DNA of 45,355 nucleotides, from contig NZ_JAMPXE010000007.1 of NCBI RefSeq assembly GCF_023701345.1, forward strand, positions 1 through 45,355, in the 5' to 3' direction. Shown piece by piece: positions 1 through 7,383 of this stretch. This DNA is from Rhodoferax sp. GTDB lineage: Bacteria > Pseudomonadota > Gammaproteobacteria > Burkholderiales > Burkholderiaceae_C. A program made the position numbers and the translations under genes. Under the pieces are notes generated by a model that had not been told where the DNA came from, did not search any database, and worked only from the letters and a program-made list of their open reading frames with translations. Position 1 is the stretch's first letter. The number at the start of each line of letters is the position of its first letter.

Positions 1-1
1 C

Positions 2-703
2 AAAAAGAAACGCAACTGGAAAGGCGTAAAGAAATACTCGAAACGCTGGTGGCAGTTGTACCGGGCCCAAGAGCGTCGCAAAAAAGCGATGGCACGCCGC
101 CGCCGTGCGCTGCGGCTACGTCAGCTAAGGCTTGCGCGTGCACGTCAGGCACGCGAACAGAATTCGCGAGCGGGACGCAGCGCGGCACCGGCATCGACCG
201 CTAAGAAAACGGCAGTGCTTCCGAGCGGCGAAGCTGCGCCGAAGGGTTGGGAACCGGGTGATTCATCGAATACCGAGGTCAAATTCCGCGTTGCCGGCAG
301 CGGCGGTGCAGAGGTCGGTTCCGCATCGATCTCCGTAATGGGTCCGGCTACCGGCGATACCGTCGCTACTGGTCGAAACCGATCGGTCGGCGGCGTTCCT
401 ACCACCTCGCTCCGGCGTGACGTGATCAATCGAATGATCCGTGAGAATGGCTGGGTCGTGAACGATTACCAGAAAGAGGTTGGCGGCAAGACGGTTTACG
501 TTGTCGTCGCTCAATCGCAGGAACCTTCCGGCCGCGTGCAGTCACGGCTCTTCTATTTCACCGAAGCCGGCGGACGCGTTTATAGTGTCGCGGCGAATTC
601 TTCCACCGATGCAGCGGATCGCCTCGCGGAAGAATCTGAAAAGGTGATCCAGTCGCTGCAAAGCCGCCAGCGCAATTTGCAGCAGGCAGCGGTTCGCGAA
701 TAA
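2..703 (+). CDS. Hypothetical protein with very basic N-terminus, 5' end cut off by window edge
   Basis: The frame is open to the left edge, so the true start lies outside the window; an internal TTG at 56 is the first start-like codon. The first ~50 visible residues are extremely Lys/Arg-rich. A low-complexity Ala/Ser/Gly linker follows, then from about residue 140 a compact alpha/beta-looking region ending in a Gln/Arg-rich helix. No family is recognised. It precedes a PilT-like gene by 64 bases. Base composition is clearly lower in GC than the rest of the window, and codon choice (CGA, CGT, TTC, ATC, CGC mixed) resembles the PilT part rather than the genes after 1620. It probably belongs to another organism or a foreign segment (inference). 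Confidence 0.6.
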   Translation, partial: KKKRNWKGVKKYSKRWWQLYRAQERRKKAMARRRRALRLRQLRLARARQAREQNSRAGRSAAPASTAKKTAVLPSGEAAPKGWEPGDSSNTEVKFRVAGSGGAEVGSASISVMGPATGDTVATGRNRSVGGVPTTSLRRDVINRMIRENGWVVNDYQKEVGGKTVYVVVAQSQEPSGRVQSRLFYFTEAGGRVYSVAANSSTDAADRLAEESEKVIQSLQSRQRNLQQAAVRE

Positions 704-723
704 TCCACACCTCTCTAGATCTT

Positions 724-751
724 CGGACCTGCAGGAAAGCCCGCAGGTCCG
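724..751. other. Stem-loop between the first gene and pilT-like gene
   Basis: Perfect 9-bp stem (CGGACCTGC at 724-732, GCAGGTCCG at 743-751) with a 10-base loop. It starts 21 bases after the upstream stop and ends 16 bases before the ATG at 768. It has no T-run. It could be a weak terminator or a leader structure. Confidence 0.4.
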
Positions 752-767
752 GACACCCCATCGAATT

Positions 768-3455
768 ATGAGCTTCGAACAACAGCAAGAAAGCCTGGCG
801 TCGCAGATAACGCTGCCAGAGCTGCTAAAGAAAATGACGGACGCCGGCGGTTCCGACCTCCACCTGACTACCAATTCGCCGCCGCAGGTACGTGTTCACG
901 GACACCTTAGCGCTCTCGACGGCTTTCCGAATCTGTCGCCTGCCGACACAAAAAGGCTTGCGTATTCGGTGCTGACCGATGCTCAAAAGCACCGATTTGA
1001 AGAGAACCTCGAACTCGACTTTTCGTTCGGATTAAAGGGAATGTCTCGATTCCGTGCGAATCTGTTCAATCAGAAAGGAGCAGTCGGTGCCGTGTTCCGT
1101 GCGATCCCGTACGAGATCAAAACGTTCGAGGCATTAGGGCTGCCGTCGGTGGTCTCAGATCTTTGCAGGAAGCCGCGCGGCCTGGTTCTCGTTACTGGCC
1201 CGACCGGCTCGGGCAAATCGACCACGCTCGCGTCGATGGTCGATAAGATCAATATCGATCGTCATGACCACATCCTGACTATCGAGGACCCGATCGAATT
1301 CCTTCACAATCACAAGAATTGCGTAGTAAACCAGCGTGAAGTAGCCGCCGATACTCATTCGTTTGCGGCGGCACTTCGCACGGCACTGCGACAAGATCCT
1401 GACATCGTGCTGGTCGGCGAAATGCGTGACCTTGAAACGATCGAGATGGCTCTCCGGATCGCGGAAACGGGCCACCTTACATTCGCGACGTTGCACACCA
1501 ATTCGGCATATTCCACGATCAACCGTATCATTGACGTTTTTCCTTCAGCACAGCAAGCACAGGTGCGAACGCAGCTGTCCCTCGTTCTCGAAGGGATCCT
1601 GTGCCAATCGCTGCTGCCCAAGGAGCAACGCGCCCAGATGGAACAAGCCGAGCAGGAACTGCGCGCCGAGATCGCCCGCTACCTTGACAAGATCCGGCCC
1701 ATTGAACGCCTCAAGAACGAGGGCCTGGCAGCGCTGCGGCGCCAGACCATCAAGCCGCTGCTGGAGCATGAACTGCAGGAGATCCGGCTGGAGCTCAAGA
1801 AACAGATCAAGGACTCGGTCAAGCTGGGCCGATACCTGGACCGCGTGATGCAGGATGTTCTGGACAACCTGGATGCCTTTCGGGCGGCGGAAGTCGAGGC
1901 CGGCGTTGATGAAGAACTGCGCCAGGAAGAACTGGCCACGGTGCTGGCGCGTTACCGCGTCAACCTGGTGGTGGACAACGAAAGGTTGACCGGTGCGCCG
2001 GTGATCATCGAGGACAACCCCTCCTACCACAGCCTGTTTGGCAGCGTCGAATACCAGGCCGAGGAGGACGTGCTGCTCACCGATTTTTCGCGCATCCGGG
2101 CCGGCAGCCTGCTCAAGGCGCATGGCGGTTATCTGATGCTGCATGTGCGCGAGCTGTTGACCGACGAACTGGTGTGGGAAAAGCTGCGCCGTTTCTCGCG
2201 CACCGGCCGCTTGCAAATTGAAGAACCGATGCAGATGTTTGCCCCCATGGCCACCGTCTCGCTGATGCCGGAGGCGCTCGACATCAGCGTCAAGATCGTG
2301 CTGATTGGTGCCACCGAAGAGTACTACCTGCTGCAGGAGGCCGACCCCGAGTTTGCCCGGCGCTTTCGCGTCAAGGTCGATTTTGCCGAAAGTTTTGCCG
2401 CCAGCGCGCAAACCTACACAGCCTCAGCCGTGTTTGTGAGCCACACCTGCCAGCGCCTGGGTCTGCCCCATTTTTCGGCCGCCGCCGTCGCGCAGTTGCT
2501 GCAGGACGCGCACCGCGAGGTCGATGACCAGACCCGCCAGAGCGCCACTTTTGCCCGCATGGAAGCGCTGATCATGGAAGCGGCGGCGGTCTGCCATGCC
2601 CGCGCCGGCGCGCGGGTGGAAGGCGACGATGTGAGTGCCGCACTGCAGGCGCGCCGCCTGCGCCACGACTACCCGGACCAGCGGCTCCAGGAGACCATCA
2701 CCGACGGTGACCGCCTGATCAGCCTGCAGGGAGAAAAAACGGGCCAGATCAACGGCCTGACCCAGATTGACCTGGGCGACTACCGTTTCGGCTTTCCGGT
2801 GCGGGTCACGGCGCGCACCTCGGCCGGCGAGGACGGCCTGGTCAACGTTGAGCGCGAGGTGGCGCTGTCAGGCCCGATCCACGACAAGGGTGTGCTGATC
2901 CTGCACAGTTACCTGTCCACCCTGTTTGCCGCCCAGGCGCCGCTGGCGCTCGACGCCACCCTGGTGTTCGAGCAGGAGTACCACGGCATCGAGGGCGACT
3001 CGGCCTCGTGCGCCGAGCTGTACGCCTTGCTGTCGTGCCTGTCCGGACTGCCGCTCAAGCAGGGCATCGCCGTCACCGGGGCCGTCAACCAGCACGGCGA
3101 GGTGCTGCCGGTGGGCGGCATCAATGAAAAAATCGAGGGCTTTTTCCGGATCTGCGCCACCGCTGGACTCACCGGTGAGCAGGGGGTGCTGATCCCAAAC
3201 CGCAACCGGCGCCACCTGATGCTGGCAACCGAGGTCGCGCAGGCCGTGGCGCAGGGGCGGTTTCATGTGTACACCGCCGAGCATGTGCGCGAGGGCATTG
3301 AATTGTTGACCGGTGCGGTTAGCGGCCTGCCGGGCACGGCCAGCGGCTACGCGAGCGACACGGTGCTGGGCCGTGCCCAGAACACCCTGCAGGCCTACCG
3401 CCGGGCCTGCCATCTGGCAAAACACCCCAGGCCCGGTCGCCAGCACGGACGCTAG
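768..3455 (+). CDS. PilT-type ATPase joined in frame to a Lon-family (LonB-like) protease
   Basis: Residues 1 to ~284 are a PilT/PilB-family retraction ATPase: Walker A GPTGSGKS at 144-151, then the Asp box (TIEDPIEF), Walker B region (DPDIVLVGEMRD) and His box (TGHLTFATLHTNSA). It stops at the LLP where PilT normally continues for another ~60-80 residues. From residue ~285 the protein is a Lon-like ATP-dependent protease: coiled-coil middle domain, AAA lid region, then a Lon proteolytic domain with catalytic Ser745 (GDSAS) and Lys788 (GGINEKIEG). The Lon part lacks its own N-terminal domain and Walker A. GC jumps at the joint: 27/60 at 1261-1320 against 43/60 at 2641-2700 by hand count. The Lon part fits the downstream genes; the PilT part fits the preceding gene. 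A contig chimera at ~1615-1625 is the likeliest explanation; a genuine fusion is possible. The stop TAG shares the palindrome CTAG with the convergent gene. Confidence 0.7.
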   Translation: MSFEQQQESLASQITLPELLKKMTDAGGSDLHLTTNSPPQVRVHGHLSALDGFPNLSPADTKRLAYSVLTDAQKHRFEENLELDFSFGLKGMSRFRANLFNQKGAVGAVFRAIPYEIKTFEALGLPSVVSDLCRKPRGLVLVTGPTGSGKSTTLASMVDKINIDRHDHILTIEDPIEFLHNHKNCVVNQREVAADTHSFAAALRTALRQDPDIVLVGEMRDLETIEMALRIAETGHLTFATLHTNSAYSTINRIIDVFPSAQQAQVRTQLSLVLEGILCQSLLPKEQRAQMEQAEQELRAEIARYLDKIRPIERLKNEGLAALRRQTIKPLLEHELQEIRLELKKQIKDSVKLGRYLDRVMQDVLDNLDAFRAAEVEAGVDEELRQEELATVLARYRVNLVVDNERLTGAPVIIEDNPSYHSLFGSVEYQAEEDVLLTDFSRIRAGSLLKAHGGYLMLHVRELLTDELVWEKLRRFSRTGRLQIEEPMQMFAPMATVSLMPEALDISVKIVLIGATEEYYLLQEADPEFARRFRVKVDFAESFAASAQTYTASAVFVSHTCQRLGLPHFSAAAVAQLLQDAHREVDDQTRQSATFARMEALIMEAAAVCHARAGARVEGDDVSAALQARRLRHDYPDQRLQETITDGDRLISLQGEKTGQINGLTQIDLGDYRFGFPVRVTARTSAGEDGLVNVEREVALSGPIHDKGVLILHSYLSTLFAAQAPLALDATLVFEQEYHGIEGDSASCAELYALLSCLSGLPLKQGIAVTGAVNQHGEVLPVGGINEKIEGFFRICATAGLTGEQGVLIPNRNRRHLMLATEVAQAVAQGRFHVYTAEHVREGIELLTGAVSGLPGTASGYASDTVLGRAQNTLQAYRRACHLAKHPRPGRQHGR
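1612..1628. other. Composition and homology breakpoint inside the PilT/Lon gene
   Basis: To the left, protein similarity is PilT and GC is about half. To the right, similarity is Lon and GC is well over 60%. Both families plausibly carry a Leu-Pro-Lys at this point, so a short shared sequence (around ctgctgcccaagg) could have allowed the join. The exact base cannot be fixed by eye. Confidence 0.6.
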
Positions 3456-5866
3456 CTTTGCCGCGCATCCGGTGAAGGCAGCAGAAACCGAGTCTTGAAC
3501 AGCTCGCCGGGCACCGGCCTGCTGAACAAATAGCCCTGCATTTCGTCGCAGTCAAGCCCGCGCAGCAGGTGCGCCTGCGCTTCGGTTTCGACCCCTTCGG
3601 CCACCACCTTGAGTTTGAGCGCATGGGCCAGGTTGATGATGGTGGACACCAGCGCCAGCCCCTGCGTCGACTCCGTCATTTCGATCACGAACGAACGGTC
3701 GATCTTGAGACTGTCCACCGGAAACCGGGACAGGTAGCTGAGTGACGAAAAACCGGTGCCAAAGTCGTCGATGGCGATGCTGAGGCCCATGTTCCGCAGC
3801 GCGTGCAGGGTGGCGATGCTGTGCTCGACATTCTCCATGATCAGGCTCTCGGTGATCTCCAGTTCGAGTCCGGCAGCGGCCGCCGCGTCCCTGCTGATGG
3901 CGTCCCAGACCTCGGCGATAAAGCCGCGGTCACGCAATTGCAGCGGCGACACATTGACGGCAATGCGCACCACCGGCAAACCCTCGGCACGCCAACTGAG
4001 AAAGTCACTGACGGCCTGGCGCAGCGCCCAGCGCCCGACCTCATGGATCAGGCCGGTTTCTTCCAGGATCGGAATGAACAGGCCGGGTGGCACCAGACCG
4101 CTGTGCGGATCGTTCCAGCGAATCAGCGCTTCGGCACTCGTCATCTTGCCGCTTGCCAGGTTCACCTTGGGCTGGTAATACAGCTCGAATTCGTCGTTGT
4201 CCAGGGCCTGGCGCAACTGGTTTTCGAGGATCAGCTTGTCGGCCCCGGCATGGGTCATGGTCTGGGTGTAGAACAGGTACCGGTCACCATTCGACTTGGC
4301 TTTTTTCAGCGCCACCTCGGCATGTTTGAACAGGGTGTCGGCGTCGGCGCCAGCCTGCGGAAATACCGCCACACCGAGCTTGAGGGCAATCCGGAACGCG
4401 GCGCCATCGAGCCGGAACGAATGCTTCAAAAATTGTTCAACCCGTTTTTCGATGAGCCGTGCCAGGTTTCCGTCCGCGCTGACAACCGGCATCACGACCG
4501 CAAAATGATCCGGCCCCACGCGTGCCAACAGGTTCACGTCGCCCACCGCATGTTGAGTCAGCCACTGCGCCACCTGGCGCAACAATTCGTCGCCAACCGA
4601 ACGGCCCAGGCTGTCGTTGATGTTCCTGAAACGTTCCAGGTCAATCACCAACAAGGCCAGCTGGTGGCCGCCGATCACCGCGCTGCGCAGGAACTGCGAC
4701 ACCCGCTCCAGAAACAGGGTTCGGTTGGCCAGGCCGGTCAGCACATCGTAGTAGGCAAGGTAGTTGAGCCGCTCCTGCTTGTCGAGGTGGTCCATGGCAA
4801 ACCCGATGTCACCGGCCAGCTCGGTCAGCAGCTTCAACTCTTCGTCCTGGAAAAAGCCGGTTTCACCGGCATACAGTGCGAGCACACCCACGGCTTCATG
4901 GGCCACCATGAGCGGCAACACAGCCATCGAGAAGACGCCTGATTCAGCATATTTTGAGCTGAATAACACCTGCGGGTCGTGTTGCGCATCGTTGGCAACA
5001 ACGGCCCTCTTCTCCCGGATGGCCCGCGCACTCATGGTCTTTGGGGCATCGACCGCCGACGCCAGGATGCCTCTGATGGCGTTCATGAGCTTTTCGTCCT
5101 TGCCCGCCGAGGCGATCGGCGTCAACAGCTGCGTGCCCCGATCAACAATGGCGATCAGGGCCATGCGAAAGCCACCGGCATCGACCGCGATGCGGCAGGC
5201 CTCCCGGAACAATTCGTCGCGGTCATCGACCCGAACAATCAGGCCATTGATGCCACTGAGCACGGCATAAACCCGGTTCAGGCGAATGACCGCGCGTTCT
5301 GCCAGCTTGCGTTCGGTGATGTCCAGGTGCATGACAACAACCCCGTGCGGCGATTGCACCGCCAGTGGCGTCACCGCCATCAGGAACCACCGCTGCGCAG
5401 TGGGCGCATGGCAGGGGTATTCGAGCGACACGCTCGGGACCGAACCGGCCAGCACCGCGCGAATGCCGGCCGCCACCTGCTGCGCCTGGGCAGCCTCGCC
5501 GCCCTCTGCGGCGTCGCAAACCGTGAGGTAATTGAGACCGACGCCACAAGCCGGCGCCCGCAAGCCGTTCGCATCGGCAAACTGGCACCACGCCTGGTTG
5601 ACCGAGACAATGCGCCCCTGGGCGTCAAGCAAGGCGATATGGGCCGGCAGTGCGTTCAGGATCGCCTCCTGCTTGGCGGCCTCGTTGTGGCGCATGAAGT
5701 CCTGTGCGCGGCGCAGCATGACGGTGCGGCCCCGGCGGTCGGTCACCGTGTCGACCTGGCCCGACGTCAGGTCCTCCAGGCGTTGGCCGGTGACGTGCAG
5801 GGTCTCGATCAGTGCGGACACTTCCTGCTGCCGCTCCGGTGTGGCGGCTGCATTGAGCAGGTTCAT
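3452..5866 (-). CDS. PAS-GAF-(degenerate GGDEF)-EAL cyclic-di-GMP phosphodiesterase, last gene of Kai operon
   Basis: 804 aa, soluble, no membrane segment. Order: helical N-terminus (1-65), PAS (about 66-185, ends in LDITERK), GAF (about 200-355), GGDEF-like (about 370-530), EAL (about 550-800). The GGDEF signature is GPDHF at 451-455, so cyclase activity is not expected. The EAL domain looks intact: E579-A-L, DDFGTG at 700-705 with both Asp, K721, and EGVET with E757. The likely activity is therefore c-di-GMP hydrolysis, with GGDEF possibly a GTP-sensing or dimerising module. The ATG overlaps the kaiB stop in an ATGA, so translation is coupled to kaiB. The final TAG lies in the same CTAG as the stop of the convergent PilT/Lon gene, a 4-base overlap. 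Confidence 0.9.
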   Translation of the reverse strand: MNLLNAAATPERQQEVSALIETLHVTGQRLEDLTSGQVDTVTDRRGRTVMLRRAQDFMRHNEAAKQEAILNALPAHIALLDAQGRIVSVNQAWCQFADANGLRAPACGVGLNYLTVCDAAEGGEAAQAQQVAAGIRAVLAGSVPSVSLEYPCHAPTAQRWFLMAVTPLAVQSPHGVVVMHLDITERKLAERAVIRLNRVYAVLSGINGLIVRVDDRDELFREACRIAVDAGGFRMALIAIVDRGTQLLTPIASAGKDEKLMNAIRGILASAVDAPKTMSARAIREKRAVVANDAQHDPQVLFSSKYAESGVFSMAVLPLMVAHEAVGVLALYAGETGFFQDEELKLLTELAGDIGFAMDHLDKQERLNYLAYYDVLTGLANRTLFLERVSQFLRSAVIGGHQLALLVIDLERFRNINDSLGRSVGDELLRQVAQWLTQHAVGDVNLLARVGPDHFAVVMPVVSADGNLARLIEKRVEQFLKHSFRLDGAAFRIALKLGVAVFPQAGADADTLFKHAEVALKKAKSNGDRYLFYTQTMTHAGADKLILENQLRQALDNDEFELYYQPKVNLASGKMTSAEALIRWNDPHSGLVPPGLFIPILEETGLIHEVGRWALRQAVSDFLSWRAEGLPVVRIAVNVSPLQLRDRGFIAEVWDAISRDAAAAAGLELEITESLIMENVEHSIATLHALRNMGLSIAIDDFGTGFSSLSYLSRFPVDSLKIDRSFVIEMTESTQGLALVSTIINLAHALKLKVVAEGVETEAQAHLLRGLDCDEMQGYLFSRPVPGELFKTRFLLPSPDARQS

Positions 5867-6153
5867 TCAGACACCCCCAGGAGCCCCAGGGCCTGCAACA
5901 CGGTCTGCACATCGCTCAAGGTACCGACAATGATGCGCTCTGGCAGCGGCACCAGCTTGACCAGCGTGGGGGTCATGAAAATGGCGTCTGCCAGCGCGCG
6001 TTTGGGCTCCTTGAACACGTCAACAATGTCGATCTGATACCGCCCCGCCAGATGCGCCCGGCACAGCGCAGCCAGATTGGCACGTGCCTGCGCCGAGTTG
6101 AGCGCATCGCCAGCCACATAAAGCCGGAATTTGTACTGCGCCTGCCGGCTCAT
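5863..6153 (-). CDS. kaiB: KaiB family protein
   Basis: 96 aa, the usual length for KaiB (~90-105). Thioredoxin-like fold pattern: beta-1 (KFRLYVAGD), helix with Ala/Leu spacing, beta-2 (YQIDIVDV), helix, and the conserved TPTLVKL segment with the turn proline, then LPERIIVG and a C-terminal helix. In the known clock KaiB binds the CI ring of KaiC after a fold switch. Here it lies between the single-domain KaiC-like gene and the EAL gene, sharing ATGA overlaps with both, so the three products are probably made in fixed ratio. No KaiA is present. Family assignment is firm; a timekeeping role is inference. Confidence 0.92.
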   Translation of the reverse strand: MSRQAQYKFRLYVAGDALNSAQARANLAALCRAHLAGRYQIDIVDVFKEPKRALADAIFMTPTLVKLVPLPERIIVGTLSDVQTVLQALGLLGVSE

Positions 6154-6917
6154 GGCGGGCTCGATTCCCGCAGCCGGGTGCGCACCTCCAATCCGCGTTT
6201 GCCGATCACAAACGGGGATTCGTCCTCATCAAAGCTGGAGCCGCGGTACTTTTGCACGCGCAGACTCCGTTGCGATATGCCATGGACCACCCCATGGTTG
6301 AGGATCACGTTGCAATCGACCATGAACTGCATGAAGCCGAGTGCCTGCGGGTTGATTTCATGGCTCTGTAGTGCATCCGCCTTCAAGGTGATGAGCGAAG
6401 TCAACTGATGCGCCAGCAGCCACGCATGCAGCCGGTAAATTTCCCGCCTTCTCGCCTCCAGGTCCGGCAACAAGGCCAGCGCCACATCCAGGGCGTCCAG
6501 CACGATGCGCTGCGCCCGCATGGCCTTGGTCTGCACCGCCAATGCCGCCAGCATGCCGCCCAGATCAAAATCGCCCGACTGGACCAGACCGGGCAGCGGC
6601 TGGGCATCCATGATGAACAGCTTTTTGGGGATCAGTGCCTCCATCTCCCAGCCGAAGCTGGTGACATTGGCCAAAATGCGCTCCGGATGCTCCTCGAAGG
6701 CGACAAAAATGCCCGGCTCTTTGCACTGGCGCGCGCCATGCACCAGGAATTGCAGCGCCATCACCGTCTTGCCAGCACCAGCACCGCCCACCAGCAGCGT
6801 GGTGCGCCCGCGCGGCAAACCGCCGCCGGTGATGTCGTCAAAACCTGCGATGCCCGTGGCTGCTTTGACGGATGCTTGGGTGAGTGCATTGGTGAGGTCT
6901 GCTTGAACAGGTTTCAT
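6150..6917 (-). CDS. KaiC-like single-domain RecA-type ATPase
   Basis: 255 aa, one RecA/KaiC domain; clock KaiC has two in about 520 aa. Visible: GFDDITGGGLPRG entry, Walker A GGAGAGKT at 44-51, catalytic Glu pair E75-E76 (VAFEEHP), Walker B-like strand IVLDALDVAL, and the C-terminal SLRVQKYRGSSFDEDESPFVI segment typical of the CI domain. The CII half, with its phosphorylated Ser/Thr pair, is absent. The stop forms ATGA with the kaiB start, so the short length looks like a settled gene rather than a random truncation. It could be an ATPase switch that recruits KaiB without a phosphorylation cycle (inference). The 16-bp motif at 6953-6968 lies 36 bases upstream of the ATG. Confidence 0.88.
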   Translation of the reverse strand: MKPVQADLTNALTQASVKAATGIAGFDDITGGGLPRGRTTLLVGGAGAGKTVMALQFLVHGARQCKEPGIFVAFEEHPERILANVTSFGWEMEALIPKKLFIMDAQPLPGLVQSGDFDLGGMLAALAVQTKAMRAQRIVLDALDVALALLPDLEARRREIYRLHAWLLAHQLTSLITLKADALQSHEINPQALGFMQFMVDCNVILNHGVVHGISQRSLRVQKYRGSSFDEDESPFVIGKRGLEVRTRLRESSPP

Positions 6918-6952
6918 GTTTCAAGATTGTTGTCATGCTGACGGCGGCGCTC

Positions 6953-6968
6953 TGTTCGCTGGCGCACA
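6953..6968. promoter_or_regulatory. 16-bp palindromic motif, site 1 (upstream of kaiC-like operon)
   Basis: TGTTCG-CTGG-CGCACA, imperfect inverted repeat with TGT-N10-ACA framing. It sits just upstream of the minus-strand Kai operon. Confidence 0.6.
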
Positions 6969-7019
6969 CAACAGAAACCGATGACGCCGTGCGCATTGAT
7001 GGCCTCAATCGCCGGGGTA

Positions 7020-7211
7020 TCAGGTGACGCCGATTGCAGCGCTTCCCCTCAGCAAGGCGCGGCTGAGCTGCAGGTGCATCGGCAGCGGCGTGGGCAATGG
7101 TGCCGGCGGTGGCTCTGGACGCGGCACTTGCGATGGCAGCGGCGCCGGCGATGGCGGCATCGGCAGGGGAGGCAAGCGCTCCGGTGATGGCGAAGGCATG
7201 TCAGGGTTCAT
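7020..7211 (-). CDS. Possible small proline-rich protein
   Basis: 63 codons from ATG at 7211, with about one third Pro in the first 45 residues, arranged as P-x-P and PLP units, then a short Leu/Arg/Ala tail. No signal peptide, and no clear Shine-Dalgarno before the ATG. The opposite strand also stays open and is Gly-rich, so low-complexity sequence alone could produce this frame. Position argues for it: it lies between two copies of the 16-bp motif and points the same way as the Kai operon. Status uncertain. Confidence 0.3.
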   Translation of the reverse strand: MNPDMPSPSPERLPPLPMPPSPAPLPSQVPRPEPPPAPLPTPLPMHLQLSRALLRGSAAIGVT

Positions 7212-7259
7212 GTTGGCTTGTTGCATGCGCCCATTTTTTGAGCTGCCGAGGCTGCCGTC

Positions 7260-7275
7260 TGTGCGTTGGCGCACC
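7260..7275. promoter_or_regulatory. 16-bp palindromic motif, site 2 (upstream of acnA)
   Basis: TGTGCG-TTGG-CGCACC, embedded in TCTG...CAGA. It lies 108 bases before the aconitase ATG and upstream of the possible Pro-rich ORF on the other strand. Confidence 0.6.
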
Positions 7276-7383
7276 ACAGAGCAACCGCGAAACTGGGTAA
7301 TCTCATCTGACTAACACTGTGTTCATCAGGGCCATTGGTCAACTGCCAGAATGCCCTGATCCCTGACCCTTGCGGAGACCGCC

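Larger units (their letters stand above)
6918..7383. other. Intergenic region between Kai operon and aconitase
   Basis: 466 bases separating divergent genes. It holds motif sites 1 and 2 at its two ends and, between them, a GC-rich low-complexity stretch that reads as Pro-rich on the minus strand (7020-7211) and Gly-rich on the plus strand. No other structure was recognised. Confidence 0.6.

Noticed and set aside
3803-4942. Open frame opposite the EAL gene
   Set aside because: Shadow frame; the opposite strand has complete EAL and GAF motifs.
6150-6917. Complete circadian clock (kaiABC)
   Set aside because: No kaiA, and the KaiC-like protein lacks the CII domain with phosphorylation residues.
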